DNA of 64,000 nt from Burkholderia sp. Ac-20365 (lineage in GTDB: Bacteria; Pseudomonadota; Gammaproteobacteria; Burkholderiales; Burkholderiaceae): positions 1 to 64,000 of the forward strand of contig NZ_JAAGPI010000012.1 in the NCBI RefSeq assembly GCF_017104715.1, written 5' to 3'. Both the position numbers and the translations under genes were made by a program. Under the pieces are notes generated by a model. That model made no database searches, was not told the origin of the DNA, and was given only the letters and a program-made list of their open reading frames with translations. Of this stretch, positions 1 to 9,056 are shown one piece after another; positions within the stretch are counted from its first letter, which is position 1; every line of letters starts with the position of its first letter.

Positions 1-390
1 GCCGCCCAGGTGGCAAACTGTGTGTAGGTCGTAGTGCTTCACACGTCGGCGCTCTTACGACACCGATCATGCTTCCGAGCCGTGATCGTGGTTTTCAGTC
101 TGGAGTGGAGTGCATACGTCGCGAAAGTCGACACACAGTTTGCCGCTATAGAACGTGGGCAGTTTGATCGCGCTAGCGGCGACGCGGGAGCGGGAAGCGG
201 GTGATGAGCCAATTCAACGCATTGGCAGCGAGCGTTGAGAAGAGCAATGCCGCGAACAGGACGGGGCCGTTGGGAGCCCGTGGGCAAACGTCAAGGATTA
301 GCGGTGTTCAGCGGCTTTCTTTTGCCTACTTTTCTTTGCCGCGGCAAAGAAAAGTAGGTGCCGCCCCGCACAGGGGCAACGCATGAAGCA
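1..390. repeat. Right half of a large intergenic palindromic repeat
   Basis: This stretch matches 48979-49355 closely and in the same orientation, so it is one half of the composite element described at 48753-49445; the other half would lie before the window. It holds GCAAACTGTGTGTAGG near its start and an inverted version (GACACACAGTTTGCC) near 130-145, and ends with a perfect 34-bp palindrome at 325-358 with arms CCTACTTTTCTTTGCCG. An A-rich tail runs on to about 450. No coding function is visible; short open frames here are also present in the other copy only in degraded form. Confidence 0.85.
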
Positions 391-462
391 CGAAAACATC
401 ACGCGGATGCCAGCAACAACAAAAGCAAACCAACCTAGCGTCGCAAGACACAAACAAAAACC

Positions 463-1149
463 TCAAGCCCCGCGGGAAGTCCGCGACGACGACCCAGACC
501 CACCCCCACCCTCAAGAGACTTCACCCCAAGGGCCTCGGCCTTAAGAACAAAATCCGCCAACGACCTCGACTCCATTTTCTTCATCGCCTGCCCACGATG
601 AATCTTCACGGTAATCTCACTGAGGTTCATCTCAGCCGCGATCTGCTTGTTCATCAGCCCGCTGGCAACGAACGCCATCACTTCACGCTCTCGCGGCGTC
701 AGCGACTCATACATCCGGCGCAAATCCGAAACCGAACGTTCGGACTTTCGACGTTCCTCATCCTGCGCGAGCGCGTTAGCCACTGCGTCCAGCATGTCCT
801 GATCGCGAAACGGCTTGGCCAGAAAATCCATCGCACCGGCCTTCATGGCCTTCACCGACATCGCGATATCGCCATGCGCAGTCATAAAGATGATCGGCAC
901 CCGCACATCGCCAGCCGCAATCTGCTCCTGCACGGCAAGCCCGCTCTGCCCCTTCAGCCGTACATCCAGAATCAGGCAACTCGGCACATCCGGCTTGCCA
1001 AACGACAAAAACTCCTGAGCAGAAGCAAACGCCTCAACCCGTAAGCCCACGGAGCGCAGCAGCATCGACACCGCCGCGCGCATCGAATCGTCGTCGTCGA
1101 CGACATAAACGATCGACTGATTCGGGTCGTTCATTTCATCACTGCTCAT
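463..1149 (-). CDS. FixJ/NarL-type response regulator (REC + LuxR HTH)
   Basis: Two-domain cytoplasmic response regulator of about 228 residues. The receiver domain (about 12-125) has the acidic pocket VVDDDD, the phospho-acceptor Asp in LILDVRLKG, the conserved Thr in MTAHG and Lys in LAKPF. A LuxR-type helix-turn-helix follows (LTPREREVMAFVASGL, then NKQIAAEMNLSEITVKIHRG). The order and length match FixJ/TodT-type regulators. I chose ATG at 1149 because AAAGGA lies 7 bases upstream; GTG at 1152 is an alternative. The start overlaps the 3' end of the sensor kinase gene by 11 bases, so the pair is almost surely cotranscribed and cognate. The C-terminus ends in a Gly/Ser-rich tail. Target genes cannot be inferred. 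Confidence 0.93.
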   Translation of the reverse strand: MSSDEMNDPNQSIVYVVDDDDSMRAAVSMLLRSVGLRVEAFASAQEFLSFGKPDVPSCLILDVRLKGQSGLAVQEQIAAGDVRVPIIFMTAHGDIAMSVKAMKAGAMDFLAKPFRDQDMLDAVANALAQDEERRKSERSVSDLRRMYESLTPREREVMAFVASGLMNKQIAAEMNLSEITVKIHRGQAMKKMESRSLADFVLKAEALGVKSLEGGGGSGSSSRTSRGA

Positions 1150-3418
1150 CACACGTTCCTTTATCGATCGGCAAAACGAATTGCATCGTCGCGCCCTGTC
1201 CTTCCTGCGACTCGGCCCAGATGCGCCCGCCGTGCGCCTCGACGATGGACCGGCAGATCGACAGGCCCATGCCCATCCCGTCCGCCTTGGTCGTGAAGAA
1301 CGCGTTGAAGAGCCGCCCTACGTTCTCCTCGCTGATGCCCGTTCCGGAATCTTCGACGGCGACCTGCCCGTAATGCCCATCCGCAAGGCTCGTTGAGATG
1401 CGCATGCGCCGTGCGCGCCCCGTTATGCCCGCCATCGCCTGCACGCCATTCATCACGAGATTGATGACCACCTGCTGCAACTGCACGCGATCGCCGCACA
1501 CCAGCGGCGGCGGCTCCGCAAAACTGACTTCGAGCTCGATACGCGCGGCGTCCAGTTCGCGCCGCACAAGCTCGATCGATTCTCTCACGATAGCATTCAG
1601 ATCGAGCACCGCCTGGCTCGGGTCGCGCTTCTGCGCCATCGAGCGTATCTGGCGGATCACGTCGCTCGCACGCTTCGCGTCGCGCACCATCTGGCTGATC
1701 GACTGGCCGACCTCGCCGAGATCGGGCTTCGCGCGGTTCAGCCAGCGTGTCGCGGCATCGCCCGCCGTCACGATCGCCGCGAGCGGCTGCGTGACTTCGT
1801 GCGCAATCGACGCCGCCATTTCACCGAGCATCGTCACGCGCGTGACGTGCGCGAGTTCCGCCGTCGAGCGGTCCAGCGCATCCTGCGCGACCTGACGCTC
1901 CGTCACGTCCATCAGCGCGCCCACGTATTCGATGTTGGCCGACTGCGGCACGGCCAGATGCGCGACGTAGTGGACATACTTCACGCGTCCATCGGGCATC
2001 AGCAGCCGGTGCTCGACATCGACGTACGGCGCGCCCGCCAGCCCCGCTTCGTACGCGTCGCGCACCAGCGAGAGATCGTCGGGATGCGTGCGCGCCAGGA
2101 TCAGTTCCATGCCGGGCATGTAGTCGGGCGCGTACTCGAAAATCCGGTACGCCTCGTCGGACCACCACATCTCGCCCGACGGCAGGCGCGTCGCGATACT
2201 GCCCGTGCGGCTCAGACGCTGCGCGTCGGACAGAAACGCCTCGCTGCGTTCCAGCGCCTGCTCGGCCTGCTTGCGCTCTTCGATGTCGGTATTGACGCCG
2301 TACCAGCGCAGAATCTGCCCGTTCGGATCGCGCAACGGCTCCGCGCCGATATGCATCCACCGATACGAGCCGTTGCTGTGCCGGATGCGTGCCTCGTTCT
2401 CGAACGGCTTGCCCGTTGCAATCGCGCCGCGCCACGCGGCGTGCATCGACGGCCAGTCGTCGGGGTGCACGATCGAGGTCCACACGTCGCCGCTATTGCC
2501 CGCCAGCGTGATGCCAAGTTCGTTCCAGCGCCGGTTGATGTAGCTGAGTTCGCCGTCGCGCGAGGAGCTCCATACCATGCCCGGAATCGCGTCGATGGTC
2601 GCGCGCAGTTCTTCCTGCTGCCGCAGCAACTCCGCTTCCATGCTCTTGCGCATCGTGATGTCGTTGTTGGTCGCAAGCACGGCGCGCGGCCGGCCCTTGT
2701 CGTCGCGCCACAGCGCAAAGCGGCTCGACACGATCACCGTGCTGCCGTCGCTGCGCACGCGCTGCAATTCGCCTTCCCAGCGGCCCTTGCTGACCACTTC
2801 GTCGCGCAGTTCGTCGACAGGAATGGATGAGCTGGTTCGCGTGAGTTCGTGAATGCGCTGGCCGATCGCCTGGTCGGCGCGCCAGCCGTATAGCTCTTCC
2901 GCGCCCTGATTCCAGAACGTGATGCGGTCGCTCATGTCGTACGCGACGATGGCGTCGTGCGTCAGGTTCAGCAACTGGATCTGTTCCTGCAGGCGCGCGG
3001 TGTTCGCCTGGTTGCGCAGCGCGAGAAACGACGTCGTGCCGATGGCCAGCAGGCTCACGATGCAGCGTGCAATCGAGCCGCCCGAATAGTTGTCGTCGTG
3101 CGACATCGCAAATGCGATCAGCGTCAGCGCAGCACAGGTGCAGGCGGTCGCGAACGCGGCCTGGCGTGAGCCCGTCGACGCAACCAGCAGCACGACCACC
3201 ACGTAGAGCACCGCAATGGCGATGTCGAGCGGCGTCAGCGCATCGATGATGAATACGATCACGCCGACGATCGCCGCCAGCGTGAAGAGAACGCGCGCGT
3301 CGCGAGCCGGCGTCAGGCCGGCGCCGTGACGGAACATCACGACGCCCCGCGGGCGCGATGGTTGGCTGAACCGTAAAGCGTACGGCACATCTTCGGCATG
3401 GACGTTCCTCGCGAGCAT
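1139..3418 (-). CDS. Membrane PAS-type sensor histidine kinase
   Basis: Sensor kinase of up to 759 residues. The N-terminus (about 43-135) holds about four hydrophobic helices with short loops. Three PAS domains follow (about 150-265, 270-390, 395-510), recognisable by TFWNQGAEELYGW and MVWSSSRDGELSYINRRWNE. The dimerisation domain carries the phospho-His in ASIAHEVTQPLAAI, and the ATPase domain has the N-box VINLVMNGVQAM, the G1 box DSGTGI and the G2 box GMGMGLSICRS. HPK4-like kinases of this form usually work with FixJ-type regulators, as here. The first start is weakly supported; an internal ATG at 3337 (MFRHGAG) is about equally likely and gives 732 residues. Ligand unknown. Confidence 0.92.
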   Translation of the reverse strand: MLARNVHAEDVPYALRFSQPSRPRGVVMFRHGAGLTPARDARVLFTLAAIVGVIVFIIDALTPLDIAIAVLYVVVVLLVASTGSRQAAFATACTCAALTLIAFAMSHDDNYSGGSIARCIVSLLAIGTTSFLALRNQANTARLQEQIQLLNLTHDAIVAYDMSDRITFWNQGAEELYGWRADQAIGQRIHELTRTSSSIPVDELRDEVVSKGRWEGELQRVRSDGSTVIVSSRFALWRDDKGRPRAVLATNNDITMRKSMEAELLRQQEELRATIDAIPGMVWSSSRDGELSYINRRWNELGITLAGNSGDVWTSIVHPDDWPSMHAAWRGAIATGKPFENEARIRHSNGSYRWMHIGAEPLRDPNGQILRWYGVNTDIEERKQAEQALERSEAFLSDAQRLSRTGSIATRLPSGEMWWSDEAYRIFEYAPDYMPGMELILARTHPDDLSLVRDAYEAGLAGAPYVDVEHRLLMPDGRVKYVHYVAHLAVPQSANIEYVGALMDVTERQVAQDALDRSTAELAHVTRVTMLGEMAASIAHEVTQPLAAIVTAGDAATRWLNRAKPDLGEVGQSISQMVRDAKRASDVIRQIRSMAQKRDPSQAVLDLNAIVRESIELVRRELDAARIELEVSFAEPPPLVCGDRVQLQQVVINLVMNGVQAMAGITGRARRMRISTSLADGHYGQVAVEDSGTGISEENVGRLFNAFFTTKADGMGMGLSICRSIVEAHGGRIWAESQEGQGATMQFVLPIDKGTCDEQ

Positions 3419-3573
3419 TGGTCAGCGGGCAGCGCAACCCTGATTCGCGCCGCAGCGAACGTCGCTCGACAGTCGGACATCCAGGATGCCGGCCCAATTG
3501 GGTCCGGATTGGATTCTATCCGAATAGCCCGAAAACCCCTGGCATAGGGCCGCGGCGCGGCAACGCGCCCGCT

Positions 3574-3957
3574 TCATTCGCCCTGCGAGCCGGCGGGTTC
3601 GAGCTGCGCGAGACAACGCGACACTTCGGCGCCGTCCACGGGTTTGGTCAGCACGCACAGCGCGCCGAGATCGAGTGCCTGCCGGCGCACCGCGTCGGAA
3701 GCGAAAGCCGAGATGAAGATGATGGGCTGCGTGACGCCCTTGTCGAGCAGATGACGATACATGTCGAGACCGCTCATGCCGGGCATCTGCACATCGGAGA
3801 TGATGCACGCGACTTCGGGCGCGACACCGGATGCGAGGAACGCCTCGGCCGATGCGTACAGCTGGACATCCCAATCCAGTGAACGAACGAGGCTCGACAT
3901 CGCGGTACGGACGGATTCGTCGTCGTCGATGACTGAAGCGATCGGATGGTTGTGCAA
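3574..3957 (-). CDS. Stand-alone receiver-domain protein
   Basis: Single REC domain of 127 residues with no output domain. It shows the acidic pair in VIDDDESVR, the phospho-acceptor Asp in ISDVQMPG, Ser in the Thr/Ser position (FISAFAS) and Lys in LTKPVD. The start is TTG, chosen because GAGGAAAG sits 6 bases upstream and no ATG is in frame nearby. It lies 155 bases upstream of the sensor kinase on the same strand, so it may act as a competing phosphate acceptor for that kinase or in a phosphorelay; that is inference. CheY/FixJ-receiver-like. Confidence 0.88.
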   Translation of the reverse strand: MHNHPIASVIDDDESVRTAMSSLVRSLDWDVQLYASAEAFLASGVAPEVACIISDVQMPGMSGLDMYRHLLDKGVTQPIIFISAFASDAVRRQALDLGALCVLTKPVDGAEVSRCLAQLEPAGSQGE

Positions 3958-4282
3958 GCGACTTTCCTCGGCCGTTGGTTGACAACGGCACGGTTTGCGT
4001 AATGCCGTTCAAGATGGGTTCATCTTATGGGAATCGGCCCGTCGCGAGAATCATATGTAGGTATAGTTCTGCCCTCCTCGCGTGCTATCGGCCGCCCTGA
4101 GAGGCCCGCCAGGCTTGCCTGACGGCGAATCCGGCCGTGCCGCCGTGCGTTTCGGAACGCGCTCGTGCCATGTTGCAACCTGCCCGCGCGTCACCTCTCT
4201 ACATTGGCGAAATCACGGGCAACGCCCCGATCAAAGACTATCGACGGGATTCACCGTCTTCTTGCCAACAAGGAAAAACAAC
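3958..4282. other. Intergenic region, nothing recognised
   Basis: Divergent spacer between the receiver protein and the H-NS-like gene. In-frame upstream extensions of the H-NS-like gene reach back to 4082 but have no family similarity. It must contain the promoters of both genes; none is obvious by eye. Confidence 0.4.
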
Positions 4283-4537
4283 GTGTCCGCCGTCATCGAA
4301 CATCTGGAAGGCGAAGCGCGCGAGCGCCTGATTCTGTGGCTCAAACGCCGCATGCAGGAATGCGACATCACGATCGAAGCGCTGCAGAACGCGCTTCAGC
4401 AGGATATCGAAGCGGTAAAAAGGATTCGCTACCGCGATGCATGGGGTAATACCTGGACGGGCGAAGGCGAGCTGCCGGAGTGGCTGTGCCGCGCGGTCGC
4501 GGCGGGCCAGAGCGTCGATCACTTTCTGTGCGAGTGA
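4283..4537 (+). CDS. Short H-NS family nucleoid protein
   Basis: Protein of 84 residues with an N-terminal helical segment (about 1-48) that could oligomerise and a C-terminal H-NS DNA-binding motif: YRDAWGNTWTGEGELPEWL matches the family pattern Y-R-D-x-x-G-x-x-W-x-G-x-G-x-x-P-x-W. Burkholderia genomes encode many such short H-NS-like proteins, usually about 90-100 residues. I chose GTG at 4283 because AAGGAAAA lies just upstream and the residues before it look non-coding. It probably binds AT-rich DNA as a silencer. It has no operon partner; the nearest downstream terminator is at 4692. Confidence 0.85.
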   Translation: MSAVIEHLEGEARERLILWLKRRMQECDITIEALQNALQQDIEAVKRIRYRDAWGNTWTGEGELPEWLCRAVAAGQSVDHFLCE

Positions 4538-4691
4538 CCACGCGTGTGACATACGCCGCGTGCCGAATCCAGGCCTATGTATGCGATGCGAATGCCGGCT
4601 CGCGCATGGTCCTTAAGCCTGGCTTCATCTTGCCGCCCGTATGATGGCGTCGGTTCCCGTGCATCCCCCTCGTAGCCATGGGAGCCAATTC

Positions 4692-4717
4692 AGCCGGCGA
4701 AGACGTCGGCTTTTTTT
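4692..4717 (+). terminator. Probable rho-independent terminator
   Basis: AGCCG and CGGCT arms separated by about 10 bases are followed directly by seven T residues in the plus direction. It lies 155 bases after the H-NS-like gene; the distance leaves room for a long 3' UTR or a small RNA between them. Confidence 0.6.
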
Positions 4718-4726
4718 CGCATGGCT

Positions 4727-5638
4727 TCAGGCGTAGCGTTCGGACGGCACGGCCCCTGTGAGCACGTCCATCACGTAGTCCTTGACGAGCGCGCGCACGT
4801 CGCCCGATGTGCTGCCGAACTCGGCGCCCACCAGGGTTTCCCCGTCTTTCGTGCGGCGGTTGCGCGCAATGCAGTTCAGCGGCGCGGTACGCACGCGGCC
4901 AGCGCGCGTGAGCGGCAGCGAGAGCTTGAAGTGTTCGCCGGGTGCGATGGAATTCGCATTTGCATTGACCAGCAGGCCGACGCCCGCCGCGCTCAGATCG
5001 ACAGCGCGGACTTCCGTGCCCGCCATTGGCAGGTCGTTGCGGGACAGGTGCGCCGTCACGTCGATGCCGACACGCACATGCCTGCGCAGCGCACGCGAGC
5101 GGACTTCTCTGGGATAGCGCAGATACAGCACGTCGAACGGCAAAGCATGCCGCCCGATGACTTCCGACTCGAACGCATGCCGGTAACGTCCGGCGATGAA
5201 CTGCCCTTCGACCGCCTCGCCCGGCGCGAACGCGGGATCGACGCCTTCGCCCGCGAGCAGCAGGCTCACATCGTCGAGCGCGCCGACGAAGCGTGTGCGC
5301 GACGAAATGGCCGGGCCGCTCGCCAGCGAGATCACAAAGTCTTCGGGGATACAGCCGGACACCGGAAATGGCCCGACCAGCGTCTGATCGTCATGACCGC
5401 GCCGCGCACGTCCGGCGGACGCGGGCGCGGCCTCCTCTGCCTCGGGTGTTGCGTCGTCGCGGCGCTCGCCGGGGAACGTGTGCCTGAACGGCGCCTGCGC
5501 GAAGAGCCGCTCGCATTGCTCCGCGCTGTGGACGATGTGCCCGCGGCCCATCAGCAGCCTGCCGTCCGCCGTGTAGACGGAAAACGGCAGCGGAACCCCG
5601 ATCGTGACCTCCCGTTGCGACAGCGGCACCAACGGCAT
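4727..5638 (-). CDS. PilZ-domain c-di-GMP receptor (YcgR-like)
   Basis: Protein of 303 residues. The N-terminal part (about 1-140) contains a PilZ-associated segment beginning VPLSQREVTIGVPLPFSVY. The middle part (about 100-180) resembles a YcgR N-terminal barrel, and the C-terminal PilZ domain (about 195-295) carries an Arg-rich c-di-GMP motif (RRHVRVGIDV) and the second motif DLSAAGVG, fitting RxxxR and D/NxSxxG. YcgR-like proteins act as flagellar brakes or regulate exopolysaccharide when c-di-GMP is bound. I chose ATG at 5638 because GGAGAG lies just upstream; the frame stays open to 5917 but has no family similarity. Monocistronic, with no motility genes nearby. Confidence 0.83.
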   Translation of the reverse strand: MPLVPLSQREVTIGVPLPFSVYTADGRLLMGRGHIVHSAEQCERLFAQAPFRHTFPGERRDDATPEAEEAAPASAGRARRGHDDQTLVGPFPVSGCIPEDFVISLASGPAISSRTRFVGALDDVSLLLAGEGVDPAFAPGEAVEGQFIAGRYRHAFESEVIGRHALPFDVLYLRYPREVRSRALRRHVRVGIDVTAHLSRNDLPMAGTEVRAVDLSAAGVGLLVNANANSIAPGEHFKLSLPLTRAGRVRTAPLNCIARNRRTKDGETLVGAEFGSTSGDVRALVKDYVMDVLTGAVPSERYA

Positions 5639-5974
5639 GACTCGTACTCTCCTCTCGAATTTTTTACCGCATCGCAATTGCGGCATCGCGCAATCCGTGC
5701 AGGGAGCAAGTATGCACGACACCGTCATCTGGTCCAACCAGGCAAACGTTTTACTTGCTCTCGTCTTGTCCGATTGTTTCCACAGACGAAAGCAAAACCG
5801 CGTCGCGCGCAATGGCGAGCCTGCAAAGGTTGGTTTCCCGCGGCTCAAGAATGTTTGCGGCGCGGCGTCCCTATAATGGCCGCCATCGCTGCTGCCGGCG
5901 AATGATTTTGCGTTCACGCGTCGCGCGTGCTATCACGGGACAACCAGTCCGCTAACTGCAAAGGAAGGCTCGAC
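5639..5974. other. Intergenic region, nothing recognised
   Basis: Divergent promoter region between the PilZ gene and the VOC gene. No repeats, RNA gene or convincing extra reading frame seen. Confidence 0.4.
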
Positions 5975-6400
5975 ATGACTACCCAGGCACTCACCTCCGG
6001 CATCGATCACGTCGGCCTCGCCGTGCGCGACCTGACGGCGACGCGCGACTTTTTCGTCGAATGTCTGCACTGGAAGCAGGTCGGCGAACGGCCGGACTAC
6101 CCGGCCGCGTTCGTATCGGATGGACACGTGATGCTCACGCTGTGGCAAGTCACCGATCAGGCGAACCTCGTCGCATTCAATCGCAAGACCAATGTCGGCC
6201 TGCATCATCTGGCGCTGCGCGTCGGCAGCGACGAAGCGCTCAACGAGATTCACGCGCGCGTGTCGAAGTGGCCCGGCGTCAAGGTCGAGTTCGCACCGGA
6301 GAACCTCGGTGCCGGCCCGAAGCGCCATACGATGATCTACGAACCGGGCGGCATCCGGCTCGAGTTCGACTTCGATCCGCGTCTGAAGGCGGCGGGCTGA
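5975..6400 (+). CDS. VOC family (glyoxalase/bleomycin-resistance fold) protein
   Basis: Protein of 141 residues with the two beta-alpha-beta-beta-beta halves of the vicinal oxygen chelate fold. Candidate metal ligands are His in IDHVGLAVRDL near the start, His in GLHHLALRV in the middle and Glu in IRLEFDF at the end, the usual H/H/E arrangement. The family includes glyoxalase I, dioxygenases and resistance proteins; substrate unknown. ATG at 5975 is preceded by AAGGAAGG. An ACCCGCG/CGCGGGT hairpin lies at 6447-6475. Monocistronic. Confidence 0.87.
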   Translation: MTTQALTSGIDHVGLAVRDLTATRDFFVECLHWKQVGERPDYPAAFVSDGHVMLTLWQVTDQANLVAFNRKTNVGLHHLALRVGSDEALNEIHARVSKWPGVKVEFAPENLGAGPKRHTMIYEPGGIRLEFDFDPRLKAAG

Positions 6401-6569
6401 CATCCACGGCCTGCAAGCGGTTCACCGCCCCATTCCCCGCAGAAAAACCCGCGCTGGTTAGCTATCACCGCGGGTGATACCCCTATCAAAACAAACCGCG
6501 CGTTCTCCCCGCGATCTGTTGCTAGAGTGATGCCAGTGCAGTCAGGCAGCAACAGAGCAGAGGTTGAGC

Positions 6570-7517
6570 ATGGACCAGCTTTACATGTTGAGGGCGTTCG
6601 TTTCGGCGGCGCAGCATCAGAGTTTCAGCAAGGCGGCGACCTCGCTGGGCGTGACGACCGGCTCGATTTCCAAGGCGATCGCCAAGCTGGAAGCGTCGAT
6701 CCAGACGCGCGTGCTTCATCGCACGACACGCTCCGTCACGCTGACGGAAGAGGCGCAATCGTACTATCTCAGCTGCTGCCGGCTACTCGAAGAACTCGAC
6801 GAAGCGAATCGCCGCATCATGCGCGAGCGCGAGGTGGACAGCGGCAAGCTGCGGCTCGTGATTCATCCGATGCTGGTCAGCGAGACCTTTTCGCAGTTCC
6901 TCGCCGCGTATCGCGCGGTCGCGCCGAACGTGAACCTCGTGGTGTCCGTGCATGAGGGTGCGGTGAATCTGTACGACGGCCAGTTCGACATGGCGATACT
7001 GCCGCCGCATCAGGTCGAGCAGTCCGCGGTGATCCGCCGGACGCTGTTCAAGTCGCCGCGCTCGCTGGTTGCATCGGCGGATTATCTTGCGCAGCGCGGC
7101 ACGCCGCATCGCGCTGCGGATCTGGCCGAGCACTTTCTGCTGCTGCCGTCACAGTCGCGGCAGAAGAATACGAACTACGTGCAGGTCATCGAAAACGGCG
7201 CACCCGTGCAGGTGATCCCGATGTCATCGATGGACGGAAACGACGTGTTGCTGCGCGCAGCCGCACTGGCGGGTGCTGGCATTGCCGAGTTGCCTGAAGC
7301 GATTGCGCGGGAAGATGTGATGATGGGCAAGCTCGTGCCCGTGTTGCCCGGCTGCTCGATCTTCGACAGTGATGTCGAAATCTGTCTGTTCTATTCGCAC
7401 CGGGAACTCTTGCCCGCGCGCTTCAGAACATTTGTCGACTATTGCACCGAGTTTTTTCGGCTCAACAGTGCACGGCGCCGCGCGCCATTACTCGAAGCCC
7501 AGCAGCAGGCAGCCTGA
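6570..7517 (+). CDS. LysR-type transcriptional regulator
   Basis: Regulator of 315 residues with an N-terminal winged helix-turn-helix (about 1-60; KAATSLGVTTGSISKAIAKL) and a C-terminal effector-binding domain (about 88-295). Overall form matches the CrgA/AaeR-like LysR branch. ATG at 6570 is chosen over TTG at 6564 because it starts the conserved MDQLYMLRAFV block and is preceded by AGAGCAGAGG. It is convergent with the next LysR gene; its target is not obvious from neighbours, the VOC gene upstream being one candidate. Confidence 0.93.
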   Translation: MDQLYMLRAFVSAAQHQSFSKAATSLGVTTGSISKAIAKLEASIQTRVLHRTTRSVTLTEEAQSYYLSCCRLLEELDEANRRIMREREVDSGKLRLVIHPMLVSETFSQFLAAYRAVAPNVNLVVSVHEGAVNLYDGQFDMAILPPHQVEQSAVIRRTLFKSPRSLVASADYLAQRGTPHRAADLAEHFLLLPSQSRQKNTNYVQVIENGAPVQVIPMSSMDGNDVLLRAAALAGAGIAELPEAIAREDVMMGKLVPVLPGCSIFDSDVEICLFYSHRELLPARFRTFVDYCTEFFRLNSARRRAPLLEAQQQAA

Positions 7518-7540
7518 TTCACTCAGGCTGCTCAAATCCT

Positions 7541-8428
7541 TCAAGCCGCCGCCATCACGGGGCCAAGCCGTGAACGCGCTACTTCGACGAAGGCCTGCAT
7601 TGCGCTCGATACATAGGCGTCGTGGCGACGGATAAAAAGCGTGAGCACCTGCGCTTTCTCCGGCGGCAACGAATGGATCGCGACGATGTCCTGCTCGGCC
7701 GCCGCAGCGACCACGCCGCGCGGCAGCAGTGTGACGCCGATGCCCGCCGCGACGCACGCAATGATTGCATCCAGCGAACCGAATTCGAGCGGCGTGGCCG
7801 TCACGATGCCCATTTCCGCCAGCAATGCTTCGAGCCGCTGCCGATACGAACAACCCAGTCTGAACACGATGGTCTTGAGTTCGGGCACCGAGGACAGCGT
7901 ATCCATCGAGCGCACATTGCGCGGCGTCACCAGTACCAGTTCTTCCTGGTAGATCATCTCGGCGTGGAGATCCGGATGTTCAACGGGCCCTGCTACGAAG
8001 GCACCGTCGAGCTTGCACGCGGCGACCTCTTCCGTGAGGCTGCAGCTCGTGCCCGTGGTCAATGAGAGGCGTACTTGCGGATAGAGTCGCGCGAAGTTGC
8101 TCAAAATGGGCGACAGACGCAGCGCCGCAGTCGTTTCGAGCGTGCCCAGCGCGAGAGCGCCGGCGGGCGGACCGTCGTCAAGTGCGGCCACACGTGCATC
8201 CGAGAGCAGCTTGGCAATGCGCGCGGCGTACGGGAGCATGCGTTGACCGGCGGGCGTGAGACTCACGCCGCGCACATGACGCTGAAATAGCGCGACGCCG
8301 ATTTCTCTTTCGAGAGACCGGATTCGCGCTGTCACGTTGGACTGAACGGTATGAAGTTCGACAGCCGCCCGGTTCATGCTGCCGTGACGGGCCACTGCCT
8401 CGAATACCTTGAGGTCGGCGACATCCAT
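7541..8428 (-). CDS. LysR-type regulator of the adjacent catabolic operon
   Basis: Regulator of 295 residues with a winged HTH (about 1-60; NRAAVELHTVQSNVTARIRSL) and a periplasmic-binding-like effector domain (about 90-290). It lies 146 bases downstream of the two tautomerase genes and the MmgE/PrpD gene on the same strand, so it may be the last gene of that operon or have its own promoter in the gap. It resembles the CysL/GltR-like branch of LysR regulators. It probably senses the operon's substrate or product; that is inference from position. Confidence 0.93.
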   Translation of the reverse strand: MDVADLKVFEAVARHGSMNRAAVELHTVQSNVTARIRSLEREIGVALFQRHVRGVSLTPAGQRMLPYAARIAKLLSDARVAALDDGPPAGALALGTLETTAALRLSPILSNFARLYPQVRLSLTTGTSCSLTEEVAACKLDGAFVAGPVEHPDLHAEMIYQEELVLVTPRNVRSMDTLSSVPELKTIVFRLGCSYRQRLEALLAEMGIVTATPLEFGSLDAIIACVAAGIGVTLLPRGVVAAAAEQDIVAIHSLPPEKAQVLTLFIRRHDAYVSSAMQAFVEVARSRLGPVMAAA

Positions 8429-8574
8429 GCTTTACACCTCGATGAGATCGACAAGGCCTTGATAACAGTCGTCACAGGCCCGCTCTGCATTGCCACACAA
8501 GTCGTTCGTCATCGTACACCAAAGCCTGATCGCGTACCGGCGCGGTGAACGCGCTTCGCGCTTCTGCCGCGGCA

Positions 8575-8781
8575 TTAAACCGCTTTTTTCGCGTTGAAGT
8601 CCTCGCCATTGATACGGCTCGACACGCTGATGTTCTCGCGCGGGTGTTCATGCAGGATCACGTTGATGATCTTCGGGTCGGAACCGATCGCGTCGTGCGT
8701 GACCTGAATAATGTCGCGCATCAGCTGTTCCCGGCGTGCCGGCGTGAGTCCGGAAGCAATATGGCATTCGATAAAAGGCAT
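8575..8781 (-). CDS. 4-oxalocrotonate tautomerase family protein with Pro-1
   Basis: Small enzyme of 68 residues beginning MPFIECHIASGLTPARREQ, so Pro becomes residue 1 after Met removal, the catalytic base of the tautomerase superfamily. The beta-alpha-beta unit is of usual length. AGGAGC lies upstream of the ATG. It sits 18 bases after a second tautomerase-family gene whose residue 1 is Ala, suggesting the two could form a hetero-oligomer like the known two-subunit members (heterohexameric 4-OT, CaaD). Substrate unknown. Confidence 0.9.
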   Translation of the reverse strand: MPFIECHIASGLTPARREQLMRDIIQVTHDAIGSDPKIINVILHEHPRENISVSSRINGEDFNAKKAV

Positions 8782-8799
8782 CTAAAGCTCCTGCGGTAG

Positions 8800-9030
8800 T
8801 TACTTGAGTCGGCTGATCAGTTCTTTGTCGTTCGCGGCGCCTTCCACGTATTCCGGAAGATGCTCGCCGTGTTCGACGAAGTTGATGCCCCGGCCTTCGC
8901 GAAAGACGATGAAGATATCGTTCTTCGTTTCGCCTGTCGCTTCGCTCACCACGCGCAGCAGCCCTGCTGCGAGCTGACGCTTCTGTTCGTCGGTTCTGCC
9001 GTACCGCATGTCACATGAAATCAGGGCCAT
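8800..9030 (-). CDS. Tautomerase-family protein with Ala in place of Pro-1
   Basis: Protein of 76 residues with the tautomerase pattern (YGRTDEQKRQLAAGLLRVV, then NDIFIVFREG) but starting MALISC: the codon after ATG is GCC, so the catalytic Pro-1 is Ala. No alternative start gives Pro. It lies between the MmgE/PrpD gene (26-base gap) and the Pro-1 tautomerase (18-base gap). Either it is a non-catalytic partner subunit or it uses another mechanism. Family membership is firm; activity is open. Confidence 0.82.
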   Translation of the reverse strand: MALISCDMRYGRTDEQKRQLAAGLLRVVSEATGETKNDIFIVFREGRGINFVEHGEHLPEYVEGAANDKELISRLK

Positions 9031-9056
9031 TCGTGTCTCCTGTTTGGCTCGACTGG

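Noticed and set aside
1799..2830. 343-codon frame antisense to the sensor kinase
   Set aside because: Shadow frame; the PAS domains on the other strand are unambiguous.
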